From CAYWFP01 sp964457365 (GTDB lineage: Bacteria; Planctomycetota; SZUA-567): 9,165 nt of DNA. Positions 1 to 6,649 of this stretch are shown in pieces (positions within the stretch are counted from its first letter, which is position 1; each line of letters begins with the position of its first letter). A model generated the notes under the pieces. That model did not search any database. It was not told where the DNA came from and was given only the letters and a program-made list of their open reading frames with translations. The translations under genes and the position numbers were made by a program. The DNA is taken from positions 1 to 9,165 of the forward strand of contig CAYWFP010000125.1 in NCBI GenBank assembly GCA_964457365.1, written 5' to 3'.

Positions 1-1
1 C

Positions 2-40
2 ATCGACGAGGACTACCTGGAGACCGTCCTTGGAATTTAA
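2..40 (+). CDS. 3' end of an upstream gene (partial)
   Basis: The frame starting at base 2 reads IDEDYLETVLGI and stops at TAA (38-40), just before the promoter-like sequence upstream of pspF. The short acidic tail looks like a protein C-terminus, but only 12 residues are visible and no family can be recognised. Another forward frame is also open across this short stretch, so the reading rests mainly on the well-placed stop and on the gene order. Confidence 0.4.
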   Translation: MDEDYLETVLGI

Positions 41-83
41 GTGCGATAGCCCTGTGTCAGTATCCAGGCTGCCGGAGTTGTCC

Positions 84-111
84 TTGCGACAGCGTGAATC
101 CGGTTTATAAT
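84..111 (+). promoter_or_regulatory. Probable sigma-70 promoter of pspF
   Basis: A perfect -10 box TATAAT (106-111) lies 16 bp after TTGCGA (84-89), which matches the -35 consensus TTGACA at four of six positions. Transcription would begin near 118 and leave a leader of about 56 nt before the pspF ATG. This fits the known biology, in which PspF is made constitutively at a low level from a sigma-70 promoter while its targets depend on sigma-54. The call rests on consensus match and position only. Confidence 0.6.
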
Positions 112-173
112 GATGCGTTCGGATCGTTTCTGTCGCCATATCGTAGACGAATGCGTTTTCGCGGGATCAGGCC

Positions 174-1121
174 ATGGACCGGAGTTCTCCGATCGTCGGC
201 AGTCATCCGGCGCTGCAGAAAGTGCTGCGCCAGGCCGAGCAGCTCGCCTCGGTGGCGCGGCCGCTTCTGATTCGAGGCGAGCGCGGGACAGGCAAGGAGT
301 TGATCGCGCGGCACCTCTACACCAGCGGCGCCTTCGCCGGCAAACCCTTCGTCCCCGTCAACTGCGGTGCGTTCGGCGGCGACCTGTTGCGGAGCGAACT
401 CTTCGGCCACGAGAAAGGCGCCTTCACTGGCGCTACGGCCCAGCGCGCGGGCAAGCTCGAGCAGGCCGACGGCGGTATCCTCTTTCTGGACGAGATCGGC
501 AACATGAGCACCGAGTTCCAGGAGAAGATCCTGCGGGTCGTGGAGTACCAGGAGTTCGAGCGCGTCGGCGGAACCGGCCAACTCCGGGTCGATGTTCGCG
601 TTGTCGCGGCGACCAATGCCGACCTCGAGCGCCTGATCGACGCGGGCGACTTCCGGGCCGACCTGTACGACCGGCTCAGCTTCGCGGTGCTGGAGGTGCC
701 GCCCCTGCGGCAGCGGCGCGGCGACATCCCGGAGCTGATCACCCATTTCGCGCGCGCGTTGGCCGAGGAGATGCCGAGCATGGAGTGGCGCTCGTTCTCG
801 CTCGAAGCGGTCGAGGCGATGCAGGAGTATTACTGGCCGGGCAACATCCGGCAGCTCAAGAACGTCGTCGAGCAGTTGTACATCCTCGGTGACGGCGAGG
901 ACGAGGAGATCCGCGTCGACGAGCTGCCGGCGGATATCATCGCGCGCGACGCGGTCGGTCAAAGCTTCGACGAACAGGTCGACGCGTTTCAGCGACAGCT
1001 TCTGGGGCGAGCGCTGCGCGAGAACGGCAATTGCCAGAAAGACGCCGCCGCGCTGCTGGGATTGACCTATGATCGTTTTCGCCATCTGTATAAGAAGCTG
1101 GGAATGAAAGAACAGCCGTGA
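174..1121 (+). CDS. pspF: PspF, sigma-54-dependent AAA+ activator of the phage-shock operon
   Basis: Cytoplasmic bacterial enhancer-binding protein of 315 aa, close to the roughly 325 aa of E. coli PspF. It has no N-terminal receiver or GAF domain, which is the PspF architecture. Visible motifs are Walker A GERGTGKE (35-42), the switch Asn at 63, the sigma-54-contacting loop GAFTGA (82-87), Walker B GILFLDE (101-107) and two arginine fingers in FRADLYDRL (R161, R167). The conserved WPGNIRQLKN lies at 221-230. A Fis-type helix-turn-helix at about 275-310 contains NCQKDAAALLGLTYDRFR, close to the E. coli version. PspF hydrolyses ATP to remodel sigma-54 RNA polymerase and is inhibited by PspA. 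The ATG at 174 places the AAA+ domain as in E. coli; its Shine-Dalgarno sequence is weak. E. coli pspF is divergent from pspA, whereas here it lies upstream on the same strand. The Trp at E. coli position 56, implicated in PspA control, is not conserved. Confidence 0.93.
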   Translation: MDRSSPIVGSHPALQKVLRQAEQLASVARPLLIRGERGTGKELIARHLYTSGAFAGKPFVPVNCGAFGGDLLRSELFGHEKGAFTGATAQRAGKLEQADGGILFLDEIGNMSTEFQEKILRVVEYQEFERVGGTGQLRVDVRVVAATNADLERLIDAGDFRADLYDRLSFAVLEVPPLRQRRGDIPELITHFARALAEEMPSMEWRSFSLEAVEAMQEYYWPGNIRQLKNVVEQLYILGDGEDEEIRVDELPADIIARDAVGQSFDEQVDAFQRQLLGRALRENGNCQKDAAALLGLTYDRFRHLYKKLGMKEQP

Positions 1122-1123
1122 AT

Positions 1124-1155
1124 GGCGCGAATGACCGCCGGCTGGTCTCTGCGCC
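1124..1155 (+). promoter_or_regulatory. Inverted repeat, candidate PspF upstream activating site
   Basis: Immediately after the pspF stop is an interrupted palindrome: GGCGC (1124-1128), then GACC (1133-1136), a 7-nt centre, GGTC (1144-1147) and GCGCC (1151-1155). Its centre lies about 108 bp upstream of the start site expected from the sigma-54 promoter, a normal enhancer distance for PspF. It is not followed by a T-run, so it does not look like an intrinsic terminator of pspF. An RNA hairpin or chance symmetry in GC-rich DNA remains possible. Confidence 0.35.
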
Positions 1156-1221
1156 CGCTTCGTCGCCAAGGGTAAGTTGACAATCTGAACTAGAACAGGG
1201 AGTTATGGCTCTGAGCGGGTT

Positions 1222-1237
1222 TGGCACAACCGTTGCT
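1222..1237 (+). promoter_or_regulatory. Sigma-54 (-24/-12) promoter of the psp operon
   Basis: TGGCAC (1222-1227), five bases, then TTGCT (1233-1237) matches the sigma-54 consensus TGGCAC-N5-TTGCW fully. The invariant GG (1223-1224) and GC (1235-1236) have the required 12-bp offset. The expected start site is near 1248, upstream of the GAGGAG ribosome site and the ATG at 1272. Lying just downstream of a pspF gene and upstream of two PspA-family genes, it is the expected PspF target and could serve the whole run of genes to 9115. No good IHF site was seen between the inverted repeat and this promoter. Confidence 0.92.
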
Positions 1238-1259
1238 TGCCGAAAAGATCGATAGTATT

Positions 1260-1265
1260 GAGGAG
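1260..1265 (+). promoter_or_regulatory. Ribosome binding site that fixes the start of the PspA paralogue
   Basis: GAGGAG lies 6 nt before the ATG at 1272 and downstream of the expected sigma-54 start site near 1248. An in-frame TTG at 1221 would lie inside the promoter and cannot be translated from this transcript, so 1272 is the start. Confidence 0.75.
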
Positions 1266-1271
1266 ATCGAT

Positions 1272-1844
1272 ATGGCTCTGTTGGACCGTTTGCGCGCGCT
1301 CACCGCGACCGATATCGGCGAGATGATCGACCAGGCGGAAAAGCCGCTCGATACCGCGCGCCAGGCCATCCGCTTGTTCGAGAGCGATATCGGGCACTGG
1401 CGTCGCGAGGTGTACGCGGCGCGGCAACGGGTCCAGCGCACGCGGCGCCAGCTCGACCAGGCTCAGGCCGAGGCGGAGGCTCCGCGGCAGCGCGCCGAGT
1501 CGTGTTTTCGGCAGGGTGACGAAGAGGGCGCCGAGCGGGCGCTGGCGCGCAAGGCCGAGGTCGAGGCGGCGGTGAAGAAGCGCGAGGCCGACTGGTGGCT
1601 GGTCTGCCAGGATCTCGAACGCGCCGAGGAGCAGCTCCGGGCCTGCGAGGACAAGGCCCAGTCGGCGCGGCGTAGCAAGGAGACCCTCTCGGCCCGCAAG
1701 CGCGCCGGGCGCAGTAGCTCCGACTTCATCCCGGTGCCGCCGGTGCAGAGCGAGCCGGAGGTCGAGCCCGACGTGGAGGCGGAGCTGGCGAAATTGAAAC
1801 GCAGACAAGCTGATCGAGCCGGTGAGGACCCCGGAAAGTCGTGA
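1272..1844 (+). CDS. Short divergent PspA/IM30-family paralogue
   Basis: A 190-aa predicted cytoplasmic, peripheral-membrane protein. Its N-terminus, MALLDRLRALTATDIGEMID then QAEKP, parallels the N-terminal helix and following segment of the canonical PspA encoded next door. PspA/IM30 proteins use this region to bind stressed membranes. Residues about 35-145 are charged, Ala/Glu/Arg-rich coiled coil, with ALARK (90-94) at the place of PspA's ALERK. The protein then departs from PspA: the conserved FERFAQRVEGLEAE block is missing, a Pro-rich acidic linker occupies about 150-168, and it ends with a short helix (VEAELAKLKRR, 168-178) like the PspA C-terminal helix. Three cysteines (78, 112, 125) are unusual for the family. 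As first gene after the sigma-54 promoter it should be strongly induced by PspF. It may co-assemble with PspA or modulate PspA-PspF binding. Family is confident, exact role unknown. Confidence 0.8.
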   Translation: MALLDRLRALTATDIGEMIDQAEKPLDTARQAIRLFESDIGHWRREVYAARQRVQRTRRQLDQAQAEAEAPRQRAESCFRQGDEEGAERALARKAEVEAAVKKREADWWLVCQDLERAEEQLRACEDKAQSARRSKETLSARKRAGRSSSDFIPVPPVQSEPEVEPDVEAELAKLKRRQADRAGEDPGKS

Positions 1845-1878
1845 TCGGACGATTCATTTAACCGCGAAAGGGGAGGAT

Positions 1879-2547
1879 ATGGGCATTCTCGGGCGACTGA
1901 GCGACATTCTCAACGCCAACATTAACGACATGCTCGACCGGGCGGAGAACCCGGAGAAGATGATCCGGCAGATCATCCGCGAGATCGAGGACTCCATCGA
2001 CAAGGCCAAGCAGGATCTGGCCAAGGTGCTGATCGAGGCCAAGCAGCGGGAGAAGGACCTGGCGGCCAAGGAGAAGGACGTGGCCGAATGGAGCCGCCGC
2101 GCCGAGATGGCCGTGAACCAGGAAAACGACGAGTTGGCGAAATTGGCGTTGGAGCGGAAGCTCGCGCACGAGAAGCAGTTGCGTGTCCTGGAAGAGCAGT
2201 TGGGCGATATCCGCGAAGCGGCCGAGAACATGAAGCAGAGCATTGTCACGCTGCAGGACAAGTTCGCCGAGGCCAGTGCGCGCCGTGCCTCTCTGACCGC
2301 TCGCGCACAGGCGGCGAAGACCGGCAAGCAGGCGCAACAGACCGCGCGGGACTTCGAGTCGCCGAACAAGGTGTTGGGCAAGTTCGAGCGTTTCGCCCAG
2401 CGGGTGGAAGGGCTCGAGGCCGAACGCGCCGCCGGCGAGGCGGTCCGCGAGGCCGGGCTCGAGGCCGAGCAGCATTTTCGGAAGATGGAAGACCAACTCG
2501 TCGTCGAGAACGAACTGCAGGCGCTCAAGGCGAGGAAGAAAGGCTGA
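1879..2547 (+). CDS. pspA: PspA, phage shock protein A (membrane-stress effector and PspF inhibitor)
   Basis: A 222-aa protein, the same length as E. coli PspA. The N-terminus MGILGRLSDILNANINDMLD and following RAENPEK match the family signature closely. Residues about 25-145 form the long coiled-coil hairpin, FERFAQRVEGLEAE (169-182) is the conserved central block, and a short C-terminal helix (ELQALKARKK) ends the protein. PspA is a peripheral membrane protein of the ESCRT-III-like PspA/Vipp1 superfamily. It oligomerises on damaged inner membrane to limit proton leakage and, when free, binds PspF and represses it. The ATG at 1879 follows a purine-rich AAAGGGGAGG and gives the canonical N-terminus; the GTG at 1822 would overlap the preceding gene and add unrelated residues. 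It lies 34 bp after the paralogue and 2 bp before the next gene, so it is clearly within the operon. Confidence 0.95.
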   Translation: MGILGRLSDILNANINDMLDRAENPEKMIRQIIREIEDSIDKAKQDLAKVLIEAKQREKDLAAKEKDVAEWSRRAEMAVNQENDELAKLALERKLAHEKQLRVLEEQLGDIREAAENMKQSIVTLQDKFAEASARRASLTARAQAAKTGKQAQQTARDFESPNKVLGKFERFAQRVEGLEAERAAGEAVREAGLEAEQHFRKMEDQLVVENELQALKARKKG

Positions 2548-2549
2548 GC

Positions 2550-4646
2550 ATGCGCGCGGCCGGACTTTTCATCTGGCTGATGCTGTTCGCCGTCTGCGTG
2601 CGCGGCGGCGAACGCGGCGGCCGCGGGTCGGGCCAGGAGCGAGTGGATCAGGGCGCCCTCCGGGGCAGCGCGGAAACGGCGCGGCGGCACGTCACCGTCG
2701 CCGTCTTCACCTTCGCCAACCTCACCGGCAGCAACGAGCACGCCTGGATCGGGCACGGCTTCGCCGAAGCCCTGACGAACAAACTCCGCAACGTCGACCA
2801 GATCCATCCGCGCGACCGCCGGACGATGGCGGATCTGGCGCGGGTGACCGCCATCGATCAAGACGCGCTGGAGGCTCGCAACGCCGGCGAGGTGGGCAAG
2901 CTCGTCGGCAGCGACTACCTCATCTTCGGTGCGGTGCAGGCGGCGGGGACGATCGAAAAACCGCAGACACCGCTGCGGGTGACTTGCCGGCTGGTGGATG
3001 TCCGCACCGGCCGCATCTACCGCGCGCAGCAGGCGGACGGCACCATGGCCGATCTTTTCGCCCTCCAGAGCCGCCTGGCGCTGGCCTTCGCCGAGCAACT
3101 CGACGTGGATGTCAGTGTCGTGGCCAAGTCTGCGATGCAGCAGCACGGCACCGATTCGCCGGCGGCGTACAAGCTCTACTGCGAAGGCCTGCGCCATCTC
3201 GACGCGCAACGCTACGCCGCGGCCATGAGCGCTTTCCGCGCTGCACAGACCAGGCATCCGGGCATCTTCTACGCCGAGGCCCATCACGCGTTGGGCGTGG
3301 CCTATTTGCGCAGTGACAGGAAGCACGAGATGCTCCTGGAGTTCCGCGGCGACGCTGCGCGCCTGGCACCGGTCTGGTTCGACCTGGGCGTGGCCTACGA
3401 GCGCAACGGCGAGTACGACAAGGCCGCCGACGCGTTGAAGACCTTCATCGCCTACACCGACCGCCGCTTCGCTCCGTGGATCCATCGCCCTACGCAGGAG
3501 GCGAAGCTGCCTGCCGCCGCGGTCAACGCGCCGCACCTGGTCTTCCTCGGTCGCGGGGGTCGGATGCATTGCCTCGATACGCGCAGCGGTCGATTGCTGT
3601 GGAAAAAATCCGTGCCTACCGGCAAGCGCGGCCCGCCGGTGGTCCTGATGAACGGTTACGCCTATTTCGGTACCGACGACGGTACGCTCTATTGCTTGCA
3701 CGCGGCTATCGGCGAGGTCCGTTGGCGGGCGAAGCTGCCGGCACCGATACCGGTACGGGTGCTGGTCGTTCCGGGGCAGAACCTCGTTGTCGCCGCCGAT
3801 GCCGAAGGCGGTGTCAACGCCGTGGACGCCGGCACGGGCGAGCGGCGCTGGCGGCGCGCGGTGGGGGAGTCGATCACCATGCTCGACGGCGGAACGAAGA
3901 GCGTCTTCCTGGCCGACCGCCGCGGCACGCTCTACGCCCTGGCGCTCGCCGATGGCGCAGCCGAATGGGAGCGGCAGGGCGAGGACGAGGTGCGTCTGGC
4001 CTGCCGCCACGGTGGGCAACTGGTCGTTCTCGGCACCTCGGGTGCATTGACCGCCTATGCTCTCGCCGACGGGGCGGTCCTCTGGCGTTATGCCGGCGTC
4101 GCCGCACCGGGACCGGCCGTACTGGGGGAGGGCCATGTTGTGGTCACCCTCGCCGACGAGACGCTGGCGCTGATCGCTCCGGACGGGGCCGAGCGCTGGC
4201 GCCATGCGCCGGTGAAGAAACCGCTGCATCTGCTGGTCAAGGGCGACCGGGTGATCTACGCCGACGAACGGACGCTGGTTTTTCTGGATCCGGCGACCGG
4301 CCGGATCGCGCGCCGGCAGCGGCTGCCCGAAGCCATCGCGGAACTGCGCCTCGTCGACGAATTGCTGTTGCTGAAGACGCGCGACGGTGTGCTGCACGCC
4401 TTCGGTTTGTATCCGACCGGCGATAAACCCGACGACTTGGCGGGCTACCTGCGCCTGGGCGAGGTGTTCGAGCGCATGGAGAAGACGGGCGCGGCGACCA
4501 AGACCTACCGGATGGTGCTCGCGGCGGTCGACCCGCATTGCCGCCAGGCCATGGTCGCGCTGGCCCGCCTCTACCGGCAGGAGGGGCACCAGGACGAGGC
4601 TCGCGCCATGGAACTGGCCATTCGCGAACTGGCCGTTCAGGAATAG
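2550..4646 (+). CDS. Exported FlgO/CsgG-like + TPR + PQQ-type beta-propeller + TPR protein
   Basis: A 698-aa protein with a hydrophobic N-terminal export signal (about 1-18) that lacks a clear cleavage site or lipobox. Residues 48-190 form a FlgO/CsgG/TolB-N-like alpha/beta domain (VTVAVFTFANLTG at 48-60, GSDYLIFGAVQ at 120-130, DVRTGRIYRAQ at 150-160). TPR-like helices occupy about 204-305. A PQQ-type propeller spans about 328-622, with six regularly spaced blade tryptophans (351, 392, 434, 473, 512, 550; spacing 38-42) after turns such as DTRSGRLLW, plus one or two weaker blades. TPR helices close the protein (628-697). PQQ-repeat propellers such as BamB act as scaffolds in the periplasm; nothing here indicates an enzyme. 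The ATG lies 2 bp after the pspA stop with AAAGG 6 nt upstream, suggesting translational coupling. Likely a periplasmic scaffold or sensor; precise function unknown. Confidence 0.82.
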   Translation: MRAAGLFIWLMLFAVCVRGGERGGRGSGQERVDQGALRGSAETARRHVTVAVFTFANLTGSNEHAWIGHGFAEALTNKLRNVDQIHPRDRRTMADLARVTAIDQDALEARNAGEVGKLVGSDYLIFGAVQAAGTIEKPQTPLRVTCRLVDVRTGRIYRAQQADGTMADLFALQSRLALAFAEQLDVDVSVVAKSAMQQHGTDSPAAYKLYCEGLRHLDAQRYAAAMSAFRAAQTRHPGIFYAEAHHALGVAYLRSDRKHEMLLEFRGDAARLAPVWFDLGVAYERNGEYDKAADALKTFIAYTDRRFAPWIHRPTQEAKLPAAAVNAPHLVFLGRGGRMHCLDTRSGRLLWKKSVPTGKRGPPVVLMNGYAYFGTDDGTLYCLHAAIGEVRWRAKLPAPIPVRVLVVPGQNLVVAADAEGGVNAVDAGTGERRWRRAVGESITMLDGGTKSVFLADRRGTLYALALADGAAEWERQGEDEVRLACRHGGQLVVLGTSGALTAYALADGAVLWRYAGVAAPGPAVLGEGHVVVTLADETLALIAPDGAERWRHAPVKKPLHLLVKGDRVIYADERTLVFLDPATGRIARRQRLPEAIAELRLVDELLLLKTRDGVLHAFGLYPTGDKPDDLAGYLRLGEVFERMEKTGAATKTYRMVLAAVDPHCRQAMVALARLYRQEGHQDEARAMELAIRELAVQE

Positions 4647-4650
4647 AACA

Positions 4651-4657
4651 GGAGGAG
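4651..4657 (+). promoter_or_regulatory. Ribosome binding site of the kinase gene
   Basis: GGAGGAG, a strong Shine-Dalgarno sequence, lies 3 nt before the ATG at 4661 in the 14-bp gap after the preceding stop. It selects 4661 over in-frame starts further upstream that would overlap the preceding gene and add residues outside the kinase fold. Confidence 0.8.
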
Positions 4658-4660
4658 CGT

Positions 4661-6601
4661 ATGCTCGTCGACGGCGAAACGATCGGAAAGTATTCTGTCA
4701 GACGCCAACTCGGAAAGGGCGGGATGGGGATGGTCTACCTCGCCTGGGACGAGACGCTCTCGCGCGAGGTGGCGATCAAGGTGATGAATCCGAAGATACA
4801 GGGCGTTGTTAATGCTCTGCAGCGCTTCAAGGCCGAAGCCCAGGCCGTCGCTAAGCTTTCCAGCGAACACGTGGTTCATATCTATGATTTTCATCCCGAC
4901 GCTCCACGTCCGTACATCGTCATGGAATACGTCCGCGGGGAGGCGTTGATCGACCTGATCGAGACGCAGGCGCCGCTCTCGCTGGAAACCGTCGCCGACT
5001 GCGGCCGGCAGGCGTTGTTGGGCCTCGTCGCCGCCCACCGCGCCAGCGTTATCCACCGCGACGTCAAGCCCGCCAACATCCTCCGCAGCGACGAGGGCGT
5101 GGTCAAGCTGATGGACTTCGGCCTCGCCCGCAGTCTCGACGTGGAGAGCGGCCTCACCGCCAGTGGCGCGGTCGTCGGTACGGTACACTACCTCGCGCCG
5201 GAAGTGGCCCGCGGCGAACCGGCCACCGCGCAGAGCGACCTGTACAGCCTCGGCGCCAGCCTCTACGAGATGCTCTCGGGAGACGTTCCGTTCAACGACG
5301 AGAACCCGCTCAAGGTGATCAGCCGCATCGCGCGCGAGACGCCGCCGCCGATCCGTGTCTTCCGTGAAGACCTGCCGCCGGCGTTCGCGGCGTGGCTGCA
5401 CAAGCTGATGGCCGTCGACTGCGCCGCGCGCTATCCCAGTGCCGACGCGGCGCTGAAGGATCTCGAGCGTATCTCCAGCAGTCAACTTCGCGCCCACGTA
5501 GACGAAGAGAGCAACGAACGGAGCACAATGGAACTCCCCGCCGCACAGCAGGCTCGCCGGGCCGTCGCTGACGATCCGCGGCCGGCGCCGGTCGCGATCG
5601 ACCGTGAAGAGGCAGACGCCGTGCTGGCCGAGGCCATGCGGATCGAGAAGGAGGGGCGCAACGCACTGAAAGCGGACAGCCTGATGGAGATCGCCCACGC
5701 CGTCGGCGTCGGTGAGGACGCGGTACGCCAGGCGCTCTCGGTTCGCCGCGAGCAGCTTCTGCGGGTGGACCGGCGCAACCGGATTCTGCGCGTGGCGGTG
5801 CCTGCTGTTGTCGGGTTGCTCCTTCTGGGCGGGGCGCTCGCGATGTGGTTCCAGCCGCCCACACCGGTTGCGCGTCAATACCGGACCAACGCCGGCGGAG
5901 GAGAGATCGCGCCGCCGACCGTGCCGGTGGCTAGGGCCGAAACGCAACATGTCGGCGCGAATTGGAAAGACAGCGGCGTCGAGTTAGACGCCACGCGTAA
6001 CGTGCTCCTGCTTCATGTTTTTGAGAGCGGTCCGGTGCAGTGCCGCGTCGGCGACGGCACCCCGTTCGAAGTCGCACAGACGTATTACGGCACGCCCGGC
6101 GGCGAAGGTCGGGTTCATTTGCGCACCGTCGGCGCGCCCGCACGCGCGGCCGCCGCGACCCTCCAGTCGTTGCGCATGGCGGTCATACCCTTCTCGGCGG
6201 CCAGCGGGAGCGACCCCGCCACCAATTTTGCCGACGGCGTCGGCACTACGCTCAATACGCGTTTGGCTCAACGCGGCTGTTTCGAAATGATTCAGCGCGT
6301 CAACATCGAGGAAGAGGTTCTCGCCAATCTCGATCTGGAGAACACCGCGTACTTCGACCCGAAGACCGCCAACGAGATCGGCCATGTTCTCGGCGTCGAC
6401 TACCTTCTCGGCGGCAGCGTCCAGCAGTCGGGCGGGCGCTTCCGCATCACCGCCGAGCGGCGCGAGGCCGCGACCGGGCGCGTGCTCGATAGCGTCGTCC
6501 TCGACAGCACCGATCCGTTCACGCTGCAGGATCGTGTCGCGGCGGAGCTGACCGCTCGGATCATTGAAACCGAGCGGAAGCGGTTTCTGCATCCGGATTG
6601 A
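4661..6601 (+). CDS. Transmembrane Hanks-type Ser/Thr kinase with extracytoplasmic FlgO/CsgG-like domain
   Basis: A 646-aa protein. The N-terminal PknB-like kinase (about 10-270) is complete: glycine loop GKGGMG (18-23), VAIK lysine K40, catalytic HRDVKPAN (132-139, D134), MDFG (151-154), a Ser/Thr-containing activation loop, and APE (179-181). It should phosphorylate Ser/Thr in the cytoplasm. A linker follows, including a helical segment (314-362) ending in EIAHAVGVGEDAVRQAL. One membrane helix spans about 377-397. Outside, residues about 430-490 form a beta-rich segment starting near NWKDSG, and 504-640 form a FlgO/CsgG/TolB-N-like domain (LRMAVIPFS, GVDYLLGGSVQQSGG). It is a one-pass receptor kinase with an unusual sensor in place of the PASTA repeats of classical PknB. 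It lies between two exported proteins carrying the same domain. Likely targets include operon neighbours, but this is inference. Confidence 0.9.
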   Translation: MLVDGETIGKYSVRRQLGKGGMGMVYLAWDETLSREVAIKVMNPKIQGVVNALQRFKAEAQAVAKLSSEHVVHIYDFHPDAPRPYIVMEYVRGEALIDLIETQAPLSLETVADCGRQALLGLVAAHRASVIHRDVKPANILRSDEGVVKLMDFGLARSLDVESGLTASGAVVGTVHYLAPEVARGEPATAQSDLYSLGASLYEMLSGDVPFNDENPLKVISRIARETPPPIRVFREDLPPAFAAWLHKLMAVDCAARYPSADAALKDLERISSSQLRAHVDEESNERSTMELPAAQQARRAVADDPRPAPVAIDREEADAVLAEAMRIEKEGRNALKADSLMEIAHAVGVGEDAVRQALSVRREQLLRVDRRNRILRVAVPAVVGLLLLGGALAMWFQPPTPVARQYRTNAGGGEIAPPTVPVARAETQHVGANWKDSGVELDATRNVLLLHVFESGPVQCRVGDGTPFEVAQTYYGTPGGEGRVHLRTVGAPARAAAATLQSLRMAVIPFSAASGSDPATNFADGVGTTLNTRLAQRGCFEMIQRVNIEEEVLANLDLENTAYFDPKTANEIGHVLGVDYLLGGSVQQSGGRFRITAERREAATGRVLDSVVLDSTDPFTLQDRVAAELTARIIETERKRFLHPD

Positions 6602-6637
6602 ACACGGGCGTTGGCGGAACAGCGCCTCGGCATCCTC

Positions 6638-6643
6638 GAGGGG
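6638..6643 (+). promoter_or_regulatory. Ribosome binding site of the last full gene
   Basis: GAGGGG lies 6 nt before the ATG at 6650 in the 48-bp gap after the kinase gene. It favours 6650 over the in-frame TTG at 6611. The ATG also starts directly at a classical signal peptide, whereas the TTG start would place 13 polar and charged residues in front of it. Confidence 0.7.
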
Positions 6644-6649
6644 TTCGAG

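Noticed and set aside
105..1169. 354-codon minus-strand open frame opposite pspF
   Set aside because: It is fully antisense to a gene with all AAA+ and GAFTGA motifs and also covers the pspF promoter.
1177..1206. TTGACA (1177-1182) as a sigma-70 -35 box for the psp operon
   Set aside because: The hexamers at 16-19 bp spacing are poor; the best, AGTTAT, matches the -10 consensus at only three positions. The sigma-54 promoter just downstream is far better.
1156..1221. IHF binding site between the palindrome and the sigma-54 promoter
   Set aside because: The region was read on both strands for WATCAANNNNTTR and only poor partial matches were found, so no site is called, although PspF promoters often use IHF.
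1221..1271. Upstream in-frame TTG start for the PspA paralogue
   Set aside because: The TTG lies inside the sigma-54 promoter, upstream of the expected transcript start; the ATG at 1272 has a proper ribosome site and gives the PspA-like N-terminus.
1822..1878. Upstream GTG start for pspA overlapping the paralogue
   Set aside because: It adds 19 residues with no similarity to PspA; MGILGRLSDI from 1879 is the conserved N-terminus.
1854..4589. 911-codon open frame on the minus strand opposite pspA and the first propeller protein
   Set aside because: It is antisense to two genes with clear family signatures, its translation is rich in low-complexity Arg/Ala/Ser/His sequence, and it has no recognisable domain. 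Long antisense frames are expected in GC-rich coding DNA.
6611..6649. Sigma-54-like or start signals in the gap before the last gene (TTGGCGGAAC region and TTG start)
   Set aside because: There is no TTGC at the -12 position, and the TTG start would put polar residues before the signal peptide; the ATG at 6650 has a good ribosome site.
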